In this document: positions 36,171 through 46,151 of the stretch, piece after piece
Numbering within the stretch: the first letter of the stretch is position 1
Layout of the letters: every line of letters begins with the position of its first letter
NCBI GenBank assembly: GCA_944326365.1
Contig: CALVDR010000019.1
Span: 1-49,882 of the forward strand
Direction: 5' to 3'
From: an uncultured Bacteroidales bacterium
GTDB lineage: Bacteria; Bacteroidota; Bacteroidia; Bacteroidales; UBA932
Length of the DNA: 49,882 nucleotides
The notes under the pieces: generated by a model
The model's input: the letters and a program-made list of their open reading frames with translations, nothing else
What the model was told of the DNA's origin: nothing
The model's database searches: none
Made by a program: the position numbers and the translations under genes

Positions 36171-37760
36171 TTACCAGTACTTTACCCATTTATTGTATCC
36201 GGTATTATTATATCCAGGAAAACCTGGTTTATTTGTCAGCCTTGAAGTTTCAATACTTAACCGATTATTTCCAAGCCACCTTGAAAGGATGTAAGCCGGA
36301 TTCCAGCTACCACTTTCAAAATTATCCTGGATAATTGAACGGATGTCATAATATACCGAAATGCCATTAGGATTAAAACCAGAATTTATCCACCCTGTGA
36401 TTGCGTTGACATTTGTGACATCAACACTTGCGCTGCCCGGATACCATGTTGCATGGACACACCCGTATTTCGAAGCATCGAGACCAGCTATCGGCTTGCG
36501 AGGATGCAGAGCCGACACGTTCGGTTCCCCCTGATGCCACGGGTCCACTATCTGCACAGGTTCGTTCCCGTTGCAATATCCCGACCAGGCATAGTCGAGA
36601 TACTGCCCGGGCTCAATCCCTCCCATAGCCTCTACATCATGGAAATATTCCGTAGGTTCCTCATAGTCGGTAAGAGTAAGGAGTTTGCCATCTCCCAATG
36701 CCTCTTTGAGAGCCTTGATAAGCTTTGGGTATGAAGTGGTATTCATCTCGGGCAGGCCATTCTCCGCTGCCTTGTCATAACCTGTGTTGCGGTCCCAGAG
36801 GTTGATTCCGTCAAGTCCGTAGGTATCCACCAGCCTTTTAACAGAATTCGTGAATTCTGCAATCTGTGCATCGGAGAAATTGCAGAACCCGATGCCCTTG
36901 CCGCCTCCTTCGATACAGATGCATACTTTCCTGCCGCTCTCCTGAACAGGAAGGACACATTCCGTACAATGTTCCAGCACATATCTCAAATCTACAGTAG
37001 GCTTAACGGACACTTTACTTGTAGCCTCGTCATACTCTATAGAAGCTGTCCTGAGGTTTACTATGTTACCAAGACCTTTGAAGCTGCTTTTGTCTTCCCA
37101 TTCGAGGTAATCGTAAAGTATCATGTCATTCGCCAGCCTCGGATCGAACTGGGTAGTATTCACATAGAAGACCGTGAACATGTCATCACCCGTGTAAAGT
37201 TCGTATCCGTCCGGGTCGGACCACTTTTCACGCACGGTGATATCCACAATCAGCGTGGTATCGGCAAGTTCTTCCGTCAATGACGACGCCACAATCGGCA
37301 GCAGATAGCGGCCGGGCTCCAGTACATTGCCGAGGAGGTTTCTGGCATAGACGGTCAGGGTGTTCGGGCCACTCTCCTGACTGCCACTTGCGACATCGAT
37401 GTAGTTTCCTCCGGAGAAACGGTAAAAAGATGAGGGCAGGAGTTCGTAGTCAGTACCTGTCTTCTCTGAATAGCCTGCCACGAATTCATCACCGGCAGAT
37501 TCCAGATCCACCGTAAAGCTGCTTCCGGCAGGTTTCGTGGCCTTTATCGTGACATCCCTCGATGCGGAGCCTTCCCCGAATGTAAATGTGAGATTCCAGA
37601 TATTGCCCGGAGTCCGTTCCGTACATATCGAGTAACAAGGGGCGAAGGCGGCAATGCCGAGATCGCGCTCCGTCTCCGGAGTCCTCATCAGGCTGAGGTC
37701 CGTACATGACATGACAGCCAGACATGATAATAATGTTGATATGATGTGTCTCATAAGCAT
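36171..37760 (-). CDS. DUF1735 plus inactive GH18-like glycan-binding lipoprotein
   Basis: 529 residues, lipobox VMSC-TD near residue 19. Residues about 50-180 form a DUF1735-like beta domain (GTDYELLPSSFYRF, GRYLLPIVASS). The remainder is a GH18 barrel, but the signature reads DGINLWDR at 317-324, so the catalytic Glu is Arg and an inner Asp is replaced by Trp. This rules out normal GH18 catalysis and points to glycan binding, as for the GH18-like surface protein of the Bacteroides thetaiotaomicron high-mannose locus. It is 66 bp upstream of the active GH18 gene. Confidence 0.75.
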   Translation of the reverse strand: MLMRHIISTLLSCLAVMSCTDLSLMRTPETERDLGIAAFAPCYSICTERTPGNIWNLTFTFGEGSASRDVTIKATKPAGSSFTVDLESAGDEFVAGYSEKTGTDYELLPSSFYRFSGGNYIDVASGSQESGPNTLTVYARNLLGNVLEPGRYLLPIVASSLTEELADTTLIVDITVREKWSDPDGYELYTGDDMFTVFYVNTTQFDPRLANDMILYDYLEWEDKSSFKGLGNIVNLRTASIEYDEATSKVSVKPTVDLRYVLEHCTECVLPVQESGRKVCICIEGGGKGIGFCNFSDAQIAEFTNSVKRLVDTYGLDGINLWDRNTGYDKAAENGLPEMNTTSYPKLIKALKEALGDGKLLTLTDYEEPTEYFHDVEAMGGIEPGQYLDYAWSGYCNGNEPVQIVDPWHQGEPNVSALHPRKPIAGLDASKYGCVHATWYPGSASVDVTNVNAITGWINSGFNPNGISVYYDIRSIIQDNFESGSWNPAYILSRWLGNNRLSIETSRLTNKPGFPGYNNTGYNKWVKYW

Positions 37761-37764
37761 CTCC

Positions 37765-39066
37765 TTATTTGTTTATTTCCGGTATCTCTATTCCCGAAGG
37801 CCAGACGATGTCGTTTTCGGCCTCGCCGTCATTTCCGTACATGGAGCAGTCATGGATGATATTGCCTTCGCCCTCGTCGAATTTCCAGTAACCTATCAGG
37901 TCCGGATAATTCTCCGCTTCATAGTCCGGGAGACGGTACATGTTGGTCCATATCTCTTCCTGGGTCCTTGCCACTCTCCATACCCTCGCCTCGGCTATCT
38001 TGCCCTGCAGAGGTCTGTAATCATTATAAGACCAGCCTATGCAGAAACGATATGCTTCCTCCATCCCGAGGGCCTGCATCGCAAGAGTGATACGGTTCTC
38101 ATCGCCCGATCCCGTCACCCCGGTATCCTTCACCTCGTCAGTCAGCTCACCATTCACATAGATTCTTGCTGTTCTCGTCGCCTGGTCGTAGGTGCAGGCG
38201 ACATGGTACCATACACCTGAATCAAGTTTCTTTGCAGGGTCGGACTTGGAAGGAAGCTTACCGAACTGCGAACCGTTTCCGCTCCCGTCGAACTGCAGCT
38301 GCTGACGCTCGAAATTGGCATCTCCGATACGGAGGAGAAGGTATTGCTCCACTCCCATAACGGTGGAAATGTTGCACTCTCCGAATGAGTTCGTGAGGTC
38401 GAACTTGTCTATATAAACCAGAGCCTCATAGGTCACGGCCGTCAGGTCGTTGTAGACATCCGCAATCTCCCCCGGCTGGTCGAGCAGCGGGAAGTTGATC
38501 CAGTTGTCGGTCAGCTGCGCCGCGGTGGTGATTGCCGAGGAACGCTTGACAAGGTAATATGCCACGGATGACCCTGCCATCACAGAAATGTCCTCAGAGG
38601 AAACTCTCACAGGAAGAAGCCATGTCCTGTCTATCTCAAGGGCATCCTTCTGCTCATCCCCTTCTCCGAGAAAACCTTTAAGCCCTATGGCCACGGTCTC
38701 TGATGTCGTCCTCCCGGCCTCTATGGTGACTGTAGCTCCGGAGAAATCGATATACATGTCCGGAAGCATGCTGTAGTCTGTACCGTATTTGTGGTTATAA
38801 TCATCTACAAGACTCCGGTCTATGGTGATTGATGCAGTGATATCCCTGTCCTCAGGATAGGAAAGCGCTACGGCAAGTACTTGCGTTCCGCCCTCTGCCT
38901 TGTTGCTGTAATTTGCTGAATGTGTCTGTTCCATTGCGCTCACATCCAGATACAGCGAGTTCGGGAATACATGGTCCACCGGGTCGAACCTGTTGCAGGA
39001 TGCAAGCGCTATGACTGCCATCACTGCCAGTATGTTGTTCTTTTTCATCATGTCTTTCATTTTCAT
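37765..39066 (-). CDS. DUF1735 and LamG-like surface glycan-binding lipoprotein
   Basis: 433 residues, lipobox LASC-NR near residue 24. Residues about 50-180 are DUF1735-like (YGTDYSMLPDMYIDFSG, WLLPVRVSSED). From about 200 to 420 a concanavalin-like LamG/Laminin_G_3 jelly roll is visible: GVWYHVACTYDQATRTARIY, VNGELTD, GKIAEARVWRVARTQEEI, LIGYWKFDEGEGN. Such proteins are surface glycan-binding lipoproteins encoded after SusD. The gene lies 18 bp after the GH18-like gene upstream and 4 bp before the next. Confidence 0.78.
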   Translation of the reverse strand: MKMKDMMKKNNILAVMAVIALASCNRFDPVDHVFPNSLYLDVSAMEQTHSANYSNKAEGGTQVLAVALSYPEDRDITASITIDRSLVDDYNHKYGTDYSMLPDMYIDFSGATVTIEAGRTTSETVAIGLKGFLGEGDEQKDALEIDRTWLLPVRVSSEDISVMAGSSVAYYLVKRSSAITTAAQLTDNWINFPLLDQPGEIADVYNDLTAVTYEALVYIDKFDLTNSFGECNISTVMGVEQYLLLRIGDANFERQQLQFDGSGNGSQFGKLPSKSDPAKKLDSGVWYHVACTYDQATRTARIYVNGELTDEVKDTGVTGSGDENRITLAMQALGMEEAYRFCIGWSYNDYRPLQGKIAEARVWRVARTQEEIWTNMYRLPDYEAENYPDLIGYWKFDEGEGNIIHDCSMYGNDGEAENDIVWPSGIEIPEINK

Positions 39067-39084
39067 GTTACTCCTAATCTCCCG

Positions 39085-40026
39085 CTATGGATTCAACCGG
39101 GATATGGCCGAACGCACTGTAAGCCAGTTCCCGTCATAATGGTAATAGTCATCCTCGATACCGTACAGGGCAAGGCCGGCAAGCGGTCCTTCACTGACGA
39201 CATGGTCGGACATGGCCTCCAATACGTTCTGTTCGGCATTGTCAATATCCTTGAAGGTGCCGGACAGGTCCGCAGCAAGTAAAATCCTGTCATTGCCGAT
39301 TCCCATGTCACGTGCATCCTGCACCGAGTTCCTCAAGTCATAGCTGTTTTCAAGGTTCTCCGTGGCCAGCACGAAAAAATCTATCTTTGCAATATCCTCC
39401 GCCCCGATGAAAGCAGGATTTCCTTCGAATACAAGAAGCCCGTCCGCTCCAGCGACATCAGAGAGCCTGCCGATTATTGACGAAGACAGAGTTGCAGTGA
39501 CTCCGCCGTCATCCCTCGGAAGCCCGGTGAATGAGAAGCCGTCGAGTCCATTGTCCTTAACTGTGGAAATCGCCCTGTCAAGTGCTGTTGCCAACAGTGC
39601 TTCATCATAGAGCATTTCAGGTTTACCGGCGAAGTCAAGCTGATAGAGCACTCTCGTACCCATGCTGTGCATCCATTCCATATCCTCCGCATCATACCCG
39701 GAAAAGTTCCCGGCGTTGGTCAGCGAGACGATGTCAAGCGAGTCCGGAAGACACCTCATGAAACCTCTCTCATTGGGCACACTCTCGGGAGAATTCTCGA
39801 AACGGACGTATGTCAGATAGTGATTCCGTCCCTTGTAGTCGCGTATCGCGGCCATATATTCCTGCCAATCTGCAGGATTCTGCTCCCACGGGAGGACTGT
39901 CTCAACACGCACGGATTCCGTCGAAGTCCACTCCGAACAGGAATGAAGCACTGCCACAATGGACAGCAGAAATATCGGTATAAATGTTCTGTATCTCATA
40001 TTCTCTGTCATTTCTTTCTTGTTCAT
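39085..40026 (-). CDS. Inactive GH18-like lipoprotein
   Basis: 313 residues from MNKKEMTENMRYRTF at 40026, which overlaps the SusD stop by 4 bp (ATGA); Met21 of the longer frame (39999) is the other candidate. Lipobox LHSC-SE follows the hydrophobic stretch. The fold pattern is GH18 (YLTYVRFEN, GTRVLYQLDFAG, FFVLATENLENS) but the signature reads DGFSFTGL at residues 162-169, so the catalytic Glu is absent. It is probably a glycan-binding protein; such GH18-like members occur beside SusD in N-glycan loci. Confidence 0.7.
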   Translation of the reverse strand: MNKKEMTENMRYRTFIPIFLLSIVAVLHSCSEWTSTESVRVETVLPWEQNPADWQEYMAAIRDYKGRNHYLTYVRFENSPESVPNERGFMRCLPDSLDIVSLTNAGNFSGYDAEDMEWMHSMGTRVLYQLDFAGKPEMLYDEALLATALDRAISTVKDNGLDGFSFTGLPRDDGGVTATLSSSIIGRLSDVAGADGLLVFEGNPAFIGAEDIAKIDFFVLATENLENSYDLRNSVQDARDMGIGNDRILLAADLSGTFKDIDNAEQNVLEAMSDHVVSEGPLAGLALYGIEDDYYHYDGNWLTVRSAISRLNP

Positions 40027-41621
40027 TCGCTCAGCGACCAGTCCTTGCAGTCCCACCACACGCGTGTACCCATGGAATCTCCACCCTTGTTCACGGATTC
40101 GGAATCAAGTATACCTACTGCTTCGGAGAGATTGGCTGCGTTGCTCTGATACTCCTCTACAGGATATGGAAGCCTTCTGGCATGATGGTCGAGGTCGATG
40201 TTGTCCGATCCGAGATTCTGCACGGCAGGCAGCAGTTTAGGATAACCTGTACGACGGTATTCGCACCATGATTCTGTCCCGAGGGGGAAAATCGCTATCC
40301 ATTTCTGGGTAATGATTTGCTCAAGGTTGGTTTCCTCATCCCCATCTTCCTCCCATGCTATCCGGCACTCGCTCATACGGCCCTGATGGGAATATGTTCC
40401 GAGAGGGTCGGTATATATGGCGGGCATGCTCTCCGAATCAGCGATATAGTCATCCGCACTGCCTGCCCCCCATTCTTCGAATGACAGGCGTATCCCGTTC
40501 TCATAGTATCCCTTCGCGGCGGCATTGTCCTTGGCGAACCTCAGGCTGTACTCCGCAAGGAGAAAATTCACTTCGGCGGCATTGAGCCACAGGATCGGGG
40601 TGTCGGAAGATATGGCCATGTTGGAATAATTATCCACGAAATCGGTCTTTTTCGCCACTGTAGAGCCTATCCGGACACCTGCATATTTCCCTGATGTATT
40701 CGGGAGGAACATCTTTTCGATACGGGGATCATTGTAGCCTGTCATGTAACAAAGGATATCCGCACCCACCCTGTGGTCCTGCCAGTCATTGTAGATGAGA
40801 GCCATCCTGTTTTCAGCAGGGTGCATATACGCATTGTCGGCATTGGCAAGGATGAGTCCCCCGGCAATTGCCTCCGCCGCCTTTGAAGCGGCCTTCTCCG
40901 GATCTATGTAACTGATGCGCATTGCAAGCCTCAGTTTTAGGGAATTGGCATATTTCAACCATTTGGATATATCCCCATAGTAGACCCTGTCGTATTTGCT
41001 CCATGCATCCGGGGAGAGACTGGCATTGTCACCGAAGGCGGCTATGGCTGCATCAAGTTCGGCAAACATATAATCGTAAACATCCTTCTGGGAGTCGTAC
41101 TTCACAGTGACACTCTCATTCTTCAGGGCGTCGCTGTATGGAATCGGGCCGTATGAGTCCGTCACTCTGTTAAGCACTGCCACTCTGAAAAGATTGGCAA
41201 AAGCGTTTGCCACTTCATCGTCCGTCCCGTCCACTATGCCGCGATACGGAGCATAGAATTCTGTAATGACATTCGCAAACGGCCACTTGCGCCAGTCTGC
41301 CGAAGGATTGAAGGTCTCGAAACGCGTAAGCCACGTATCTACCGTGGAGCCTATGTAGCCGGCGAAAGGCCCTCCGGTAAGGCTCTCGTTGAACTGGTAC
41401 ATGTGTTCCTGAACAGGGATGACAAGGCTTTGCATTGAAACTACCTTGGTACCCACGCGGTAGTTGTTGGCCTCCATCTGGTCAGCCGTTACCTGATTCG
41501 GATTCGTATTCAGAATCTCGAATCTTTCAGTACAGGAAGACAGAAAAACTGCGATACCGACAAGGAGGCTCAATATTACTGCATTGATTGAAGCAAAGTT
41601 ATATATAAGAGCGTGTTTCAT
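40023..41621 (-). CDS. SusD/RagB-family glycan-binding lipoprotein
   Basis: 532 residues from MKHALIYNFA at 41621; a start 8 codons upstream would overlap susC. Lipobox LSSC-TE near residue 30. SusD signs: FEILNTNPNQVT, LFRVAVLNRVTDSYGPIPYSDAL, TPR-like helices, DAWSKYDRVYYGDISKWLKYANSLKLRLAMRI in part, and a C-terminus with AWEEDGDEETNLEQI. It best fits the SusD-like_2 branch. It forms the lid on the SusC channel and binds the released glycan. Gap to susC is 13 bp. Confidence 0.85.
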   Translation of the reverse strand: MKHALIYNFASINAVILSLLVGIAVFLSSCTERFEILNTNPNQVTADQMEANNYRVGTKVVSMQSLVIPVQEHMYQFNESLTGGPFAGYIGSTVDTWLTRFETFNPSADWRKWPFANVITEFYAPYRGIVDGTDDEVANAFANLFRVAVLNRVTDSYGPIPYSDALKNESVTVKYDSQKDVYDYMFAELDAAIAAFGDNASLSPDAWSKYDRVYYGDISKWLKYANSLKLRLAMRISYIDPEKAASKAAEAIAGGLILANADNAYMHPAENRMALIYNDWQDHRVGADILCYMTGYNDPRIEKMFLPNTSGKYAGVRIGSTVAKKTDFVDNYSNMAISSDTPILWLNAAEVNFLLAEYSLRFAKDNAAAKGYYENGIRLSFEEWGAGSADDYIADSESMPAIYTDPLGTYSHQGRMSECRIAWEEDGDEETNLEQIITQKWIAIFPLGTESWCEYRRTGYPKLLPAVQNLGSDNIDLDHHARRLPYPVEEYQSNAANLSEAVGILDSESVNKGGDSMGTRVWWDCKDWSLSE

Positions 41622-41634
41622 AGTGACGAGCGAT

Positions 41635-44600
41635 TTAGAAGTCAAGTTTGATATTGAAGCCCATACTCCGCAGGGACGGCATCATGAAATAGTCGATACC
41701 CTGATAGTTGTTCCCTGTCGAGGCCACAGCCTCAGGATCGAACGGAGCCTTGCACCATATCATCCACAGGTTGTTTCCCACGGCAGACACTGTCAGACGG
41801 CACATATTCCTGAACCATCTGGCCGGAAACGTATATCCTACGGTGAGTTCCTGAAGGCGGAAATTGGTCGCATCGTAAATGTAGTACTGAGGGAGACCGC
41901 TCTGTGCCCCTATCGCCTGGTACCACTTCTGCGCGTCTATCATCTCCCTGCCGTTGATGAGCACTCCTCCTGCAAGTCTCGCATCTGCCGTCGCCTTGGA
42001 AACACCGTACAGATCCAGGTTGGCCTGGGTCGCGGAATAGCAGATACCGCCGATACGACCGCTGAACAGGAAACCCAGACGGAAGCCTTTCCATGAGAAC
42101 TCGTTGCGCCAGGACATGTTGTATTTCGGGAACACCGATCCCAGATACCTGTCCATCCCGTCATCAACGACCGTCACCTGGCCGCCGTCGTCGGCTTCTA
42201 TATATCCGTTCATGTTGAATTTCAGATCCGATGTCGTATACAGGTCCCCGAGTGTACCGCCCTTCTTCAGAACATACTTGACACGGCCGAGTCCCTTGAT
42301 GTCGAGCTTGTCAAGATTGAGAGGTTCTCCAGTTACCGGATTGACGGCATTGGCGGCAAGTTCTGTGATTTCGTTCCTGTTCCAGGTCAGCGTGACGCTG
42401 CTGTTCCACGTGAACCCGTTCCAGGTATGGCCATAGCCGACACTTGCCTCCACCCCGGTGTTCCTCACGCTGCCGGTCTGGAGATATATGGTCGTATAGG
42501 TAGATGACGGAGGAAGAGACGGGTCGAATGTCTGGTTGTACGTATCAGCAAGATACCAGGACAGGTTTATGCTCAAATCCTGCCACAGACTGGTTTCCAG
42601 TCCGACTTCGTATGTCAAAGTCCGTTCCGGCTTCAGGTCACCTATAGGATAATGCGTCTTGTCCTTCCATATCTTGTTTGTCGCATCATATTCATAAGTC
42701 GGGATGGTCAGGAAGCGCGGAAACGGCATGCCGACAGATGCAACTGAGCCCCTGATTTTAAGATAACTCAACGCACCCATGTCCCATAGGGCTGTAGGCA
42801 CCCATGAAAGGCCTCCGGAGGGATAGAAAAACGATGACTGGGATGAACCGGCAAGCTGCGAAGCCCAGTCGTTCCTGCCCGTAACGGTCAGGTACAGCAT
42901 CTTTTTCCAGCCAATCTCTGCACTCGCGAAAACCGACTGCGTCTCATCATTCCATCCTTCTTTTGATGCCCGTTTTCTCACATCATCCAGGTCAAATACA
43001 TTGAACACATTGGCCAGTCCATTCTCCTGGATCGGGCCTCCGTACGTAAAAGTATCTGTCTTGATATTATTGATTGAAGCACCGGCATTGGCCACCAGAC
43101 TCCAGTCCCGTCCGAACTCTTTGTTGACATTCACCATTACGTCTGCGTATGTCTGCGAGTCGATGCCTCTGGCTTCAGTATAATGGCCGTTCTTTCCTCC
43201 CTCTGTAATGGTGGATTCCGAAGAAGCATATAGCTTCTGTGTGTAAAGATTGGTGGAATTGTCTATACGCACACGTCCCGACACATTGAGCCAGTCCAGT
43301 ATATCATATTGTGCGCTCAATGTCAGCATGTAACGCTTCTTGTCGTTGTTGCGCAGATTGCGGTAGTTGATCCAGTAAGGGTTCTGCATACGGAGGTCTC
43401 CCACAAGGTCATCGCCCCAGAACTGTTCCATCAGCTTGGAAGCCTCGTTGTAGCGTTCAAAACTGCGGTAAATGTCGAAATCATTGCCTCTGGGAAACAG
43501 GTACGCCGGTACGAGAGGATTTAAATACACTCCCTGGTTGGTCATATTCTGGTCTTTCTGGATGATATAGCTTGCTGACGCATCTATTTTCAATTTATCT
43601 TTCAGAAAAAAGGTAGTGTTGCGGAATGTGAAATTGTACCGGTCATACCTGTTGTTCGGAATAATGCCGTCGGAGTTCACTGCGGCTGCTGAAAAGTAGG
43701 TCTGGTTCCTGTCAGTACCGCCGCTTATCGAAAACGAGTTCGTATACGTGTGCCCGGTCTCGAAATAGTCACTGGGCGTATAGCCGTACCTTGCGCTCTC
43801 AGGTATGAACTGGCCCCAACTGTAGATGCCGCTTCCGCTTGCTTTCCCGTTCAAGCCTGTCCCGTAAATGTTCTGGAACTCCGGCAGGACGAAAGGAGAA
43901 AGGAATTCGGTATTGCTTGAAAAAGACACCTTGAGTTTTCCGGCCTGCCCTGCCTTGGTTGTAATCATGATGGCCCCGTTCGCGGCTTCCGACCCGTACA
44001 GGGCAGCTGCTGCCGCTCCTGTCAGGACCGATATGGACTCTATATCTTCAGGGTTGATATCGGCAATGGATTCCGAAGCCCCTTTCGAATCGAATTCCGT
44101 ACCGCCCCCGCCTCCGAAATTATACATCGGGATGCCGTCTATGACATACAGTGCATTCGAAGACTGGCTGATGGACTTGTTCCCTCTCAACACCACCTTC
44201 GCTGCTCCTCCGACTCCGGATGATGACGCATTGACAGTCACACCGGCCACCTTGCCGGCAAGGGCATTGATGAAGTTTGCATTCTTGACATCCGTCAGCA
44301 TTTCGGAATCCACTTCCTGGACATTATAGCTAAGGGCTTTCTGATCCCTGCGGATACCGAGGGCCGTCACCACTGTTCCCTCAAGGGCCACAGCCTCTTC
44401 ATGGAGTGTAATATTAAAAGTTGTCCGTGTGCCGACCGGCAGCACCTGCATATCATAACCGAGACTTGAAACCTCGATTTCCGCACCCTTGTCTCCGACT
44501 GTCAACGAGAATTTCCCGTCAATGTCTGTCGTTGTCCCGTTCGTGGTCCCGGACTCCACCACTGCCGCCCCAGGTATGGGAAAGCCGTCCGGGTCCATGA

Positions 44601-44961
44601 CTGTTCCCGATATTCTTACAAGTTCCTTGACAGGCTGATTGGAAATATAGATATGCCGGGCTTCTATACGGTAATCTACCTTTATGGGAGTGAAAAGAGC
44701 TTCACAGACTTCCGCTATCTTCTGTCCGGATACCTTCAGGCTGACCACCTGGTCCATATCCACCCCACTGTTCATAAAAAGATACGGCGATTGCTCCTCG
44801 ATATGGTCTATGGCCGTCTGCAGCGAAACTTTATCAAGATTGAGCGTTATCAGCACATCTTCCTGCTGCGGCTTTGCAGAAATGCCTGCCGACAAAGCGA
44901 AGACTGCGATAAAACAGAGCAAACCGCGCACTTTTTCAGAGCACTTTGCTTTTTTATTCAT
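41635..44961 (-). CDS. SusC/RagA-family TonB-dependent transporter with STN domain
   Basis: 1108 residues. Signal peptide to about residue 30 (ALSAGISAKP). An STN domain follows (LNLDKVSLQTAIDHIEEQS), which in such transporters signals to a FecR anti-sigma factor. Then come the carboxypeptidase-like domain (GTVMDPDGFPIPGAAVVESG), the plug (VVTALGIRRDQKALSYNVQE, then VILDG-like YVIDGIPMYNFGGGG) and a 22-strand barrel ending NIKLDF. It imports the ENGase-released N-glycan with SusD. The STN domain agrees with the fecR gene directly upstream. A predicted antisense RNA covers its leader. Confidence 0.88.
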   Translation of the reverse strand: MNKKAKCSEKVRGLLCFIAVFALSAGISAKPQQEDVLITLNLDKVSLQTAIDHIEEQSPYLFMNSGVDMDQVVSLKVSGQKIAEVCEALFTPIKVDYRIEARHIYISNQPVKELVRISGTVMDPDGFPIPGAAVVESGTTNGTTTDIDGKFSLTVGDKGAEIEVSSLGYDMQVLPVGTRTTFNITLHEEAVALEGTVVTALGIRRDQKALSYNVQEVDSEMLTDVKNANFINALAGKVAGVTVNASSSGVGGAAKVVLRGNKSISQSSNALYVIDGIPMYNFGGGGGTEFDSKGASESIADINPEDIESISVLTGAAAAALYGSEAANGAIMITTKAGQAGKLKVSFSSNTEFLSPFVLPEFQNIYGTGLNGKASGSGIYSWGQFIPESARYGYTPSDYFETGHTYTNSFSISGGTDRNQTYFSAAAVNSDGIIPNNRYDRYNFTFRNTTFFLKDKLKIDASASYIIQKDQNMTNQGVYLNPLVPAYLFPRGNDFDIYRSFERYNEASKLMEQFWGDDLVGDLRMQNPYWINYRNLRNNDKKRYMLTLSAQYDILDWLNVSGRVRIDNSTNLYTQKLYASSESTITEGGKNGHYTEARGIDSQTYADVMVNVNKEFGRDWSLVANAGASINNIKTDTFTYGGPIQENGLANVFNVFDLDDVRKRASKEGWNDETQSVFASAEIGWKKMLYLTVTGRNDWASQLAGSSQSSFFYPSGGLSWVPTALWDMGALSYLKIRGSVASVGMPFPRFLTIPTYEYDATNKIWKDKTHYPIGDLKPERTLTYEVGLETSLWQDLSINLSWYLADTYNQTFDPSLPPSSTYTTIYLQTGSVRNTGVEASVGYGHTWNGFTWNSSVTLTWNRNEITELAANAVNPVTGEPLNLDKLDIKGLGRVKYVLKKGGTLGDLYTTSDLKFNMNGYIEADDGGQVTVVDDGMDRYLGSVFPKYNMSWRNEFSWKGFRLGFLFSGRIGGICYSATQANLDLYGVSKATADARLAGGVLINGREMIDAQKWYQAIGAQSGLPQYYIYDATNFRLQELTVGYTFPARWFRNMCRLTVSAVGNNLWMIWCKAPFDPEAVASTGNNYQGIDYFMMPSLRSMGFNIKLDF

Positions 44962-45053
44962 ATTTTTGTGGAATTATTGGTAATTAGTTCGGTGTATTCG
45001 GTGCATCGGCTCATTGCTTTTCCTGCGGATCCGGTACATCCGCAGGATTTTTT
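44961..45053 (+). ncRNA. Predicted cis-antisense sRNA over the susC leader
   Basis: TATTTTTG on the + strand at 44961-44968 fits TAnnTTTG; the -33 box is weak. Transcription from about 44974 would end at a strong + strand terminator: CCTGCGGAT (45022-45030), 7-nt loop, ATCCGCAGG (45038-45046), then ATTTTTTA. No + strand gene exists here, so the terminator needs an antisense transcript of about 80 nt complementary to the susC 5' leader. DonS of Bacteroides fragilis, which represses an ECF-controlled PUL, has the same layout. Confidence 0.6.
45022..45052 (+). terminator. Intrinsic terminator on the + strand
   Basis: 9-bp perfect stem with six consecutive T residues downstream on the + strand. 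On the - strand the stem is followed by AAAAGC, so it would not end the fecR-susC transcript. Confidence 0.7.
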
Positions 45054-45167
45054 ATGCCGGTGCCATGCGGTATGCGGTTTTCTATGTCATGGCAGTAGTA
45101 TTTTTGGATTTTGGTTATCAGTCTCAATTCCTTCCGTTCAGTTTCCGGCATTGCCGGGGACAACTGT

Positions 45168-46133
45168 CTACCGTATATATATTGTTCCGGTACGGAAATC
45201 CTTTGTCCAGGCGAAGTCTGCCCCATGCTGGAGAACTTTCAAGGCATATTCTATCCCGTCACTTACACGGAGACGACCGCCTGTATATTTGAATTCAGGC
45301 AGGGTATCGCGATCTATCACGATGTCAACGCCGAAAGCCATTTCCAGCTTGTCTATCAATTCTTCAAAATCAAGCCCGTCAATGTCTATGATTCCGTCTT
45401 TCCAGCGGATCTCGTCCTTCACCTTTGTTCTCTTAACCATCAGTTTTCCGTCAGCCATATAGACCTTTTCATCAGGTTTCATCACTATGATACGGCCAGG
45501 ATCAGCAAGAGATGAAACCTGCACCGAACCTTCGGCCAAAGTAACCGAGAATTCACCTGCGTTCCTGTCTGCATTCACATTGAATTTCGTCCCCAGGACT
45601 TTAATGTCACTGGCAAAAGTCTTTACAATAAACGGTTTTTTCGAGTCATGAGCCACTTCAAAGAAAGCCTCTCCTTCCAGACGCACTTCACGTTCCTTTC
45701 CCTTGAACATCGCCGGGTAATACATTGTCGCCCCAGAATTCAGCTGTACCGATGTCCCGTCCGGCAGTCCCATCGAAACTATCTGCCCAGGCAGGGCTGT
45801 AGCGGTAATCAGATTTCTTGAAAGATCTTTCTGCATTCTGTAGTCTGACAGCCATGTAGCCGTAAAGAATATTGCCACTGCCGCAGCAACGCCGATTGCC
45901 GCCTTGACTATTGTCCGGACAATTCCGGTCTTTCCTGAATGAGATACAGGCGCCATCTCCTTAAGTGCATCGACATCCCCGTTTATCAGCAGATATTCAT
46001 ACTCGACCAATGCTTCCTTATACATTCCTGCATTAGCCTCGTCCTCAGCGATCCACGCATCCAAGTCCGCTTTTTCCTTTTCAGACAGTTCGTTTCTGAA
46101 GCATTTGAATATGTATTCTTTTGTAATTTCCAT
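45168..46133 (-). CDS. FecR-family anti-sigma factor
   Basis: 321 residues. The N-terminal 70 residues are the cytosolic sigma-binding part (YIFKCFRNELSEKEKADLDAWIAE), one membrane helix lies near 75-95 (AAIGVAAAVAIFFTATW), a periplasmic FecR domain follows (GLPDGTSVQLNSGATMYYP, LEGEAFFEVAHDSKKPFIVKT), and DUF4974 forms the C-terminus (FEELIDKLEMAFGVDIVID). It should hold the ECF sigma factor until the STN domain of SusC reports substrate. It lies 206 bp upstream of susC. It is separated from the sigma gene by the kinase and isomerase genes, whereas the two are usually adjacent. Confidence 0.85.
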   Translation of the reverse strand: MEITKEYIFKCFRNELSEKEKADLDAWIAEDEANAGMYKEALVEYEYLLINGDVDALKEMAPVSHSGKTGIVRTIVKAAIGVAAAVAIFFTATWLSDYRMQKDLSRNLITATALPGQIVSMGLPDGTSVQLNSGATMYYPAMFKGKEREVRLEGEAFFEVAHDSKKPFIVKTFASDIKVLGTKFNVNADRNAGEFSVTLAEGSVQVSSLADPGRIIVMKPDEKVYMADGKLMVKRTKVKDEIRWKDGIIDIDGLDFEELIDKLEMAFGVDIVIDRDTLPEFKYTGGRLRVSDGIEYALKVLQHGADFAWTKDFRTGTIYIR

Positions 46134-46151
46134 CGTATTCTATTTCGCATG

